The notes under the pieces were generated by a model that saw nothing but the letters and a program-made list of their open reading frames with translations, ran no database searches and was not told where the DNA came from. A DNA stretch of 35,149 nt. It comes from an uncultured Clostridia bacterium (GTDB lineage Bacteria; Bacillota; Clostridia; Oscillospirales; Oscillospiraceae). Within the stretch, counting starts at the first letter, position 1. Each line of letters opens with the position of its first letter. This document shows positions 30,489-35,149 of this stretch, piece after piece. The stretch covers positions 1 through 35,149 of the forward strand of contig CAMOXK010000015.1 of NCBI GenBank assembly GCA_946629065.1, read 5' to 3'. A program made the position numbers and the translations under genes.

Positions 30489-32054
30489 TTACCAGGATTC
30501 CTCGTCGTGCAGGATCTCCAGGGACGGATCCACCGGCTCCTCCTGCATGACGGTGCGCATGTAGTTGTTGATTTGGTCGCGCACGCCCTGACGGGAGATG
30601 ATGCGGGGATCGAACAGGTCATGGCTGACCCAGACCAGGTGGATGCCCAGCTCTCTTGCCCGTTCCTCAAACATGCCGTGCATGCCGTCCAGGGCCTTGC
30701 AGCTCATGTGCTCCCAGAGGATGACCATGTCGGCGTTGAACTCCTGGGTGTACTCCCAGAGCTCGTCCAGCAGGACCTTGTAGCCGCCGTGGGTGCGGTT
30801 GCGCATGATCATGTTCTCGGTGAGCCAGGCCATGTCGTAGTAGGCCTGCTCCCGGTTCTCCGGGGTGTTCTCGGTGACAAGCTGCCGGGTGGAGACCATG
30901 GAGAGCATGTCGGTCAGCGGCACGATGCCCCAGCAGTTGAGCAGCCACACCAGAAAGTCCATGTAGAAGTGGGACTGCACGCCCCAGATGATGGCCCGGT
31001 GGCGATACTCCCGGGCGGCCATCTTCTTCTTCTTGTAGGCCTGCTCAGCCAGCTTGCTGATCTTCCGGTCGGCCTTTTCGAAGGCTGGGATCTTGCCGCA
31101 GATGGCCATGTAGTTGGTCTCGGTGTAGAGGGCCAGGTTGGAGCCGAAGACCTGGGGCCAGGGGGTCTTGTTCATCTCCAGCCACTCCAGGCGGCACTTG
31201 GTGGCGTAGTTCACGCGCTTTGCGCACTCAAAGTAGTAGTCCCAGTCCCACTTGGCGCCGGTGTGCTCCTCGATAAAGGCGATGGCGTTGCGGATCTCCT
31301 GGGCGGCGTACTTCTGCACGTCGTCCTCCCGGTGGCGCAGGGGAGCGGCCAGCTGGAACACGGGGATGCCGTCCACATTCTCCAGGCGGCGGGAAATGAC
31401 GCCGTTGGAGAGGAGGGAGCCGTCACAGGTGGTGTTGCACTGCACGGCGCAGGCGCCCAGGACCGGCGCATCGCCCTCGATGGAGACGCCGGCTTCAGCC
31501 TCGGGCATGGGGCAGACGTCGCCGGCCAGACCGAACTGCTGGGCAATGTCGATGTAGTGCACGGCGGCGTGCTGGTTCAGCAGCACGGAGACGTAGGTGG
31601 AGGGAGTTTCCCGGCTCAGACCCTTCAGGGTGGGGAAGCCCATCATCACGGCGGTCATCTCGTTTTCGTCCACCAGCACGACCTTCTTGGAAAACTCGGT
31701 GTCGTTGCCGATGCGGCGATCGCCGCGGAAGAGGTTGTTCAGCAGCTTTGCCACGTCGTCGATGATCAGGTCCTGCTCGGTGTGGCAGATGCGCAGGTAT
31801 TCGCCCCGGAGGCCCTGGGTGTGCCGGTCCACCATCATGGGAACGGCCAGGTAGTTTGCCATCCAGCGGTAGCGCAGCATGGCCTTGATGTTCCGGGGGA
31901 CCACGATGAACTTCGCCAGGATCAGCATGATGCCCAGCCAGCGGGAGTAATCGTAAAGGGTATCGGCAAGGCCGCGCCACTCGCGGCGTTTGCGGACGAC
32001 GGCGCCGTCTTTGTACAGATCTCCGTAATGGATATCGCCGCGGATCTTATTCAT
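30489..32054 (-). CDS. 2-hydroxyacyl-CoA dehydratase-family protein, large subunit
   Basis: 521 residues from the ATG at 32054 (GGGAGGTG upstream). It has the layout of the 2-hydroxyacyl-CoA dehydratase/benzoyl-CoA reductase iron-sulfur subunits: a Cys-rich region DVCPMPEAEAG...GACAVQCNTTCDGS, WGVQSHFYMDFLVWLLNCWGIVP, and a C-terminal domain with ADMVILWEHMSCKALDGMHGMFEERARELGIHLVWVSHDLFDPR, typical of the second Fe-S subunit half. Such enzymes remove water from 2-hydroxyacyl-CoA via ketyl radicals in amino-acid fermentation. The substrate is unknown. It overlaps the small-subunit stop by eight bases. Confidence 0.85.
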   Translation of the reverse strand: MNKIRGDIHYGDLYKDGAVVRKRREWRGLADTLYDYSRWLGIMLILAKFIVVPRNIKAMLRYRWMANYLAVPMMVDRHTQGLRGEYLRICHTEQDLIIDDVAKLLNNLFRGDRRIGNDTEFSKKVVLVDENEMTAVMMGFPTLKGLSRETPSTYVSVLLNQHAAVHYIDIAQQFGLAGDVCPMPEAEAGVSIEGDAPVLGACAVQCNTTCDGSLLSNGVISRRLENVDGIPVFQLAAPLRHREDDVQKYAAQEIRNAIAFIEEHTGAKWDWDYYFECAKRVNYATKCRLEWLEMNKTPWPQVFGSNLALYTETNYMAICGKIPAFEKADRKISKLAEQAYKKKKMAAREYRHRAIIWGVQSHFYMDFLVWLLNCWGIVPLTDMLSMVSTRQLVTENTPENREQAYYDMAWLTENMIMRNRTHGGYKVLLDELWEYTQEFNADMVILWEHMSCKALDGMHGMFEERARELGIHLVWVSHDLFDPRIISRQGVRDQINNYMRTVMQEEPVDPSLEILHDEESW

Positions 32055-33249
32055 GCTTGGCACCTCCCTGAATCTTCTTGATCTCCACACTCTCCACAAA
32101 GGCCTGGACGCGGGTGCGCATCTGGCCGGAGGAGGCGATGGCATAGGGGCGGTCAACGGCCAGCACGGGGTAGCCGTATTCGCTGCGCAGGATGTGGGAG
32201 CCCAGCATCTTCTCGTAGGCCCAGGGATCGCAGAACTTCATCTGCTCATAAATGATGCCGTCGGCTTCATACTCCCTGGCAAGCTGGTCCACATAGGCCC
32301 GCCGGGCGTTCATCTTCTCGGTGTTCATGTAGCGCGGGCACTGGCCCCGGTTCATGTAGATGCGGCAGATCTGGGTCAGAGCGTCTTCCTCATCATTCAG
32401 CTCGATGGGATCCCGGCCGGGGAGAGAGCCGTAGCAGTAGCGGTCAGCGCAGACATAGGCGCCGGAATCTTCCACCAGCTTGATAAAATCGGTGTCGTCG
32501 ATCTCGGAGCCCACCACCAGCACGCGGGCGCGGTAGGCGCTCTTGGCGTCGGGCTCCCGGGTTTTCAGCTCCTCCAGGGTCTCCTCCAGCTTTTCCAGGA
32601 TCAGATCCTTGGGGCAGACGTAGCTGCTGAGGGTCAGCACCGCAAACTCATAGCCGGTGATGCGGGGCTGGGGACCCTTGCGGTATTCGCCGATGGCGCG
32701 GATCACCTCGCAGATGCGGTTGTGCTGCTTCACCGCCTGGCGGATGGCGGCGTCGGAAATATCGATGCCATAGTGTTCATGCAGGGGCTTGAGAATGTGG
32801 TTCTGGCACTGCAGCACATAGAGCTCCAGACCGTTGTCGTCGGCCTTCATGGGGATCTCCATGTACTCGTAGAAGAAGTGCTCCTTGTCCTTGCCCATGG
32901 TCTTCAGCAGTTCCATGTTCTCCACGCAGCGGTTCATCATGGAGCAGCCGTCGGGGGTGATGATGGCGTCGGCAAAGTTGTAGCCGCCTTCAATGGCACG
33001 CTCCAGCAGGGCGCGGCTGTACTCGCAGAGAAAGCTGGTCATGTAGTAGGTGGCCATCTCCATGGAGCCGGTGCGCGGGGCGCGCAGCCGGGCGGAGAAA
33101 GCGCCGGGCAGATTCAGCAGGGGCTCCGGGGTGTTCTCGCAGACGTAGGCCACGCAGACCTTGCCTTCGCTCTGCGCCTGGCGGATCAGCGCATTGTCGG
33201 CATTCTGCAGCAGATCCTCAAAGAAAATCAGATGCTTTAAGTCTTTCAA
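32047..33249 (-). CDS. 2-hydroxyacyl-CoA dehydratase-family protein, smaller subunit (HgdB-like)
   Basis: 400 residues if translation starts at the TTG at 33249, which has AGAGAGG at the right distance; no ATG is well placed. Family marks: CENTPEPLL, DGCSMMNRCVENMELL, VLVVGSEIDDTDFIKLVEDSGAYVCADRYCYG, and GIIYEQMKFCDPWAYEK...VDRPYAIASSGQMRTRVQAFVE, closely like HgdB/FldB-type subunits with a [4Fe-4S] cluster. Two subunits of this class normally need an ATP-dependent activator (HgdC type), which is not in the window. First gene of a three-gene operon with a consensus promoter and palindromic operator. Confidence 0.9.
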   Translation of the reverse strand: MKDLKHLIFFEDLLQNADNALIRQAQSEGKVCVAYVCENTPEPLLNLPGAFSARLRAPRTGSMEMATYYMTSFLCEYSRALLERAIEGGYNFADAIITPDGCSMMNRCVENMELLKTMGKDKEHFFYEYMEIPMKADDNGLELYVLQCQNHILKPLHEHYGIDISDAAIRQAVKQHNRICEVIRAIGEYRKGPQPRITGYEFAVLTLSSYVCPKDLILEKLEETLEELKTREPDAKSAYRARVLVVGSEIDDTDFIKLVEDSGAYVCADRYCYGSLPGRDPIELNDEEDALTQICRIYMNRGQCPRYMNTEKMNARRAYVDQLAREYEADGIIYEQMKFCDPWAYEKMLGSHILRSEYGYPVLAVDRPYAIASSGQMRTRVQAFVESVEIKKIQGGAKHE

Positions 33250-33297
33250 ATCGCTTTCCTCTCTCTTGTTCTGGTCGTTTGGTTTGCCTCTCTTTTC

Positions 33298-33313
33298 ATG
33301 TCGAAAACGACAT
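33298..33313. promoter_or_regulatory. operator-like inverted repeat of the dehydratase operon
   Basis: ATGTCG-AAAA-CGACAT lies just downstream of the predicted start point (near 33316 on the minus strand), the classical position for a repressor site. Regulator unknown. Confidence 0.55.
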
Positions 33314-33323
33314 AAGCGCTCAT

Positions 33324-33352
33324 ATTTTATATGGTGCAATGGAGAATGTCAA
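33324..33352 (-). promoter_or_regulatory. promoter of the dehydratase operon
   Basis: Minus strand: TTGACA (33347-33352), 17-base spacer, TAAAAT (33324-33329). Confidence 0.75.
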
Positions 33353-33388
33353 ATACTTTTGCGGGGGACAGGAAGGCTTTTTGCGCCG

Positions 33389-33425
33389 AAAAAAAGCCGG
33401 GCCGCTCTGCCGTGAGCGGCCCGGC
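33389..33425 (-). terminator. terminator of the phosphotransferase-family gene
   Basis: On the minus strand, GCCGGGCCGCTC pairs with GAGCGGCCCGGC (ends 33396 and 33425), followed by eight T (plus-strand A at 33389-33396). Confidence 0.85.
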
Positions 33426-33431
33426 GCTGCC

Positions 33432-33456
33432 TTAGGGGTGCTTCCCGAAGCGCCCG
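33432..33456. repeat. solo arm of the palindromic-arm element
   Basis: TTAGGGGTGCTTCCCGAAGC then GCCCG: a lone copy of the terminal arm (TAGGGG plus GCTTC/GAAGC hairpin) with no partner or central hairpin, next to the terminator. Confidence 0.5.
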
Positions 33457-33460
33457 CCTC

Positions 33461-34465
33461 TCAGCCCATACAGGCCGCAAAGTCGATGGGAACAGTCAGC
33501 GCCTGCTCCGTCTCATCGAGACAGGCCCGGATCGCGTCGGGATCCTGTCCGGCCTTCTTCAGCGCCTCCACCCGCGTAAACCACAGCGGCTTGAGACAGC
33601 GGTACAGCATCAGCGCCGTCTCCTTTTCCAGATCGGAGAAGCGATAGACTTCGGAAGCGATCCGCAGGGCCTTGCAGATCCCGGAGACGCCGCTGCTCTC
33701 CCGCATCAGGTAGTTGAGGAACACCTCCCGCCCGCAGAGATTGAAGTCGTAAACGCCCATGAATCTGCCCTCCTCGTCCAGAAGAATGTTCGAGGCGTTC
33801 AGGTCCGCCTGAAACACGGAGGTCGGGAGCTTCGGATAGATCGGGGCAAGCTTTGCCCGGTTCTCCGTCCAAAGCTGCCAGATCCGTCCCGCCTGATCGG
33901 CAAAGTCCTGAGGCAGCTTGTCCGCGTACTCCTTCCAGGCCAGGGCGTTCTCCAGCACCTCGTCGGTCTTGTCGCTGGGGCAGAAGGTCTCAAACAGACA
34001 GTAGGCCGAAGGAAAGTCCGTGTAGTCCAGATGCAGCGCGGCGATCCTTGCCGTCATCCGCCAGATGTCCGGCAGATAGCGTTCGTACAGGGCGGTGTTC
34101 TCTCCGAAGTCCCCGGAAAAGCGGTCCTCTACCGGTGTGTAGGGCGCAAATTCCTCTCCATAGGCTGCGCATCTGTGCCCGCGGAAATCAACGAGGGGGA
34201 AGGCGTCGGACTTGTCCCGGAAGATCTTGGGGCAGAAATATCCCAGCTTGCGGTATTCTTCCACCGTCCTTTGCCAGACGGCGATCTTCTCCGGAAAGGT
34301 AAAATCGTTGTCCGCAAGCTTCAAGACCCGTTTGTACCCGGCGTCGGTTTCCACAAGGAAGGTCGCCCGGAAATCCGTGTCGCCCCGGCTGGTGTCGATC
34401 TCGTGAAAAGCGGTGGGCGCCTCGTCAAAAAACAGGGAAAAGATGCGTTTGATCTCGTCATCCAT
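33461..34465 (-). CDS. aminoglycoside-phosphotransferase-family (APH-like) protein
   Basis: 334 residues from the ATG at 34465 (GGAGA upstream); the frame is open beyond it but crosses the promoter. Kinase-fold marks: ATFLVETDAGYKRVLKLADNDF (N-lobe strands with Lys), FQADLNASNILLDEEGRFMGVYDFNL, a variant of the HGDxxxxN and DFD/DxD catalytic loops with the first His replaced by Gln. The group includes antibiotic, choline and homoserine kinases; resistance cannot be inferred. Stand-alone gene with its own promoter and terminator. Confidence 0.8.
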   Translation of the reverse strand: MDDEIKRIFSLFFDEAPTAFHEIDTSRGDTDFRATFLVETDAGYKRVLKLADNDFTFPEKIAVWQRTVEEYRKLGYFCPKIFRDKSDAFPLVDFRGHRCAAYGEEFAPYTPVEDRFSGDFGENTALYERYLPDIWRMTARIAALHLDYTDFPSAYCLFETFCPSDKTDEVLENALAWKEYADKLPQDFADQAGRIWQLWTENRAKLAPIYPKLPTSVFQADLNASNILLDEEGRFMGVYDFNLCGREVFLNYLMRESSGVSGICKALRIASEVYRFSDLEKETALMLYRCLKPLWFTRVEALKKAGQDPDAIRACLDETEQALTVPIDFAACMG

Positions 34466-34498
34466 GGCTGTGTTCTCCGAAAAACAGTTGATGCAAAT

Positions 34499-34527
34499 AA
34501 TATAGCATAGGGGCAGAATAGCATCAA
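34499..34527 (-). promoter_or_regulatory. promoter of the phosphotransferase-family gene
   Basis: Minus strand: TTGATG (34522-34527), 17-base spacer, TATATT (34499-34504) with an extended TGC. Confidence 0.6.
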
Positions 34528-34554
34528 GGAAGAAAGAGCGCCAAACGCCCAAAG

Positions 34555-34616
34555 CCTTCCCCTTGAGGGGAAGGTGGCATCCGCCGATCTCCCGCGAGGC
34601 GGATGACGGATGAGGT
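34555..34616. repeat. dispersed GGGGAAGG-type hairpin repeat
   Basis: CCTTCCCC-TTGA-GGGGAAGG (34555-34574), TGGC, an inner stem ATCCGCC / GGCGGAT (34579-34585 with 34598-34604), then GACGGATGAGGT. Same plan as the repeat at 30024-30076: constant flanks around a variable hairpin. The whole 34528-35100 stretch holds repeats only and no gene I can support. Confidence 0.6.
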
Positions 34617-34636
34617 GTGATCCCGTCCCGTCCCTC

Positions 34637-34660
34637 ATAGGGGCGATTCACGAATCGCCC
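34637..34660. repeat. solo arm of the palindromic-arm element
   Basis: ATAGGGGCGATTCACGAATC then GCCC: the TAGGGG leader followed by the GGGCGATTC-AC-GAATCGCCC hairpin; no partner arm within 200 bases. Confidence 0.5.
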
Positions 34661-34876
34661 AAAAAAACTTCCCACGCACGGGAAAGACCCTTGACTCCTC
34701 CTGCGGGGAAGACGAAAATCAAGGTATTGTCCATTTTTTGCAGAACTCGCGGCCTCATCGCTTCGCGCCGGCTTGCGGGAAGGCGAAAAACACTTCGGGC
34801 TTACGCTGAGCCCACCTTGCCGCAATGCCATTCCCGGGCCTGCTTCGCTACGGCCCGCCAATGGCGCGGCTGCGGA

Positions 34877-34995
34877 AATTGCTGGCTCCCTTTATCTGCC
34901 ACTGGCAGCGGGAGCCAGCAATTCCTCGTGTTTTTCGACCGCTGCGCAAAAAGCAGCCTGCCTTCTTCTGCCACCGGCAGCGGCAGGCCGCTTTT
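34877..34995. repeat. twin hairpins with a shared 19-nt loop and different stems
   Basis: Unit 1: AATTGCTGGCTCCC (34877-34890) / GGGAGCCAGCAATT (34910-34923). Unit 2: AAAAGCAGCCTGCC (34949-34962) / GGCAGGCCGCTTTT (34982-34995, one mismatch). The loops TTTATCTGCCACTGGCAGC and TTCTTCTGCCACCGGCAGC differ at two positions and carry their own small TGCCA/TGGCA hairpin. Confidence 0.75.
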
Positions 34996-34999
34996 CCCC

Positions 35000-35048
35000 A
35001 AACCATGCTGCGCATGGTTTGTTATTATGAGGCCGCAAATCCAGGATT
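35000..35048 (+). pseudogene. inverted tRNA-Pro remnant
   Basis: Begins with hairpin AAACCATGC-TGC-GCATGGTTT (35000-35020), then TTATTATGAGGCCGC. ATGAGGCCGC (35027-35036) and ATGGTT (35014-35019) match the anticodon-stem and variable regions of the adjacent tRNA-Pro in inverted orientation, leading into the perfect mirror of its 3' end. The T-arm part no longer pairs, so it is a decayed copy. Confidence 0.5.
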
Positions 35049-35064
35049 CTCGCCACTCCGACCA

Positions 35065-35101
35065 AAAAGGACGGGCCGCCATTTGGCGGCCCGTCCTTTT
35101 T
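35065..35101 (-). terminator. tRNA-Pro terminator
   Basis: AAAAGGACGGGCCGCC-ATTT-GGCGGCCCGTCCTTTT, directly after the tRNA CCA on the minus strand; also the core of a 33-bp palindrome (35048-35080 with 35085-35117). Confidence 0.85.
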
Positions 35102-35149
35102 GGTCGGAGTGGCGAGACTTGAACTCGCGGCCTCATGGTCCCGAACCAT
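35101..35149 (-). tRNA. tRNA-Pro (anticodon CGG), 3' part
   Basis: Minus strand, cut by the window edge. Visible are the anticodon stem-loop ATGG-TTCGGGA-CCAT (anticodon CGG, plus 35141-35143), T-arm GCGAG-TTCAAGT-CTCGC, acceptor 3' strand CACTCCG, discriminator A and encoded CCA (35101-35103). Confidence 0.9.

Noticed and set aside
33461-34465. Antibiotic-resistance phosphotransferase
   Set aside because: The APH fold is shared by many metabolic kinases and the catalytic loop is atypical; resistance cannot be claimed.
34610-35149. Several overlapping 60-170-codon frames near the window end
   Set aside because: They run through hairpin repeats and the tRNA-Pro antisense strand without ribosome sites.

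Overview
The window (about 35 kb, GC-rich) looks like chromosome of a gut-type Clostridia bacterium, probably Oscillospirales/Ruminococcaceae-like. Evidence: DUF4364, EFR1-type ferredoxin, DUF421/DUF4363, standalone NrdR, thiamine pyrophosphokinase and 2-hydroxyacyl-CoA dehydratase genes, strong GGAGG ribosome sites, TTGACA/TATAAT promoters, and many short structured intergenic repeats. There are no rRNAs, CRISPR arrays, intact transposases or prophage genes. The last bases run into a tRNA-Pro gene and the first 139 bases are the 5' end of a membrane protein gene.

Layout. 1-3.1 kb (minus): membrane protein start, alpha/beta hydrolase, small Cys-rich protein, a four-helix-bundle (S23/IVS-type) gene preceded by an array of mini-hairpins, and an RlmD-type rRNA methyltransferase. 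3.1-6.1 kb (plus): RluA-like pseudouridine synthase, plsY, pepV-like dipeptidase. 6.1-14.2 kb (plus): a secreted module of lysozyme-like protein, a small protein resembling an isolated peptidase-inhibitor I9 propeptide, and a 2331-residue multidomain S8 protease carrying dockerin-like and cohesin-like parts. 14.3-14.95 kb: a compact cassette with consensus promoter, palindromic operator, structured leader, a 31-residue peptide and a 118-residue membrane-anchored acidic protein. 15-20.9 kb: D-2-hydroxyacid dehydrogenase, nrdR, DUF4363/DUF421, a NagB-like protein with altered active site, EFR1 ferredoxin, a clostridial hypothetical, DUF4364. 20.9-22.6 kb: repeat-rich, with thiN and tRNA-Gly. 22.7-27.2 kb: an operon like Bacillus subtilis ydjGHI (SPFH, zinc-ribbon and TPM proteins) with an extra lipoprotein and no PspA in the window. 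27.2-30 kb: histidine-phosphatase-like protein with a Cys tail, TspO, small membrane protein, L,D-transpeptidase-like lipoprotein. 30.2-33.3 kb (minus): two 2-hydroxyacyl-CoA dehydratase subunits and a 56-residue membrane peptide. 33.4-35.1 kb: phosphotransferase-family gene, then about 600 bp of hairpin repeats and tRNA-Pro.

The most unusual content is non-coding. (i) Three 138-145 bp elements share a central hairpin whose stem covaries around a conserved loop and whose terminal arms are themselves palindromes of changing sequence. (ii) Two further inverted-repeat elements are each flanked by a perfect 5-bp direct repeat. (iii) Both tRNA genes sit in one arm of a palindrome that mirrors their 3' end across the terminator. 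(iv) Mini-hairpin arrays rich in the GCGAAGC motif lie next to a four-helix-bundle gene. (v) Twin hairpins share a 19-nt loop but have different stems. All assignments come from reading the sequence; no database search was run.
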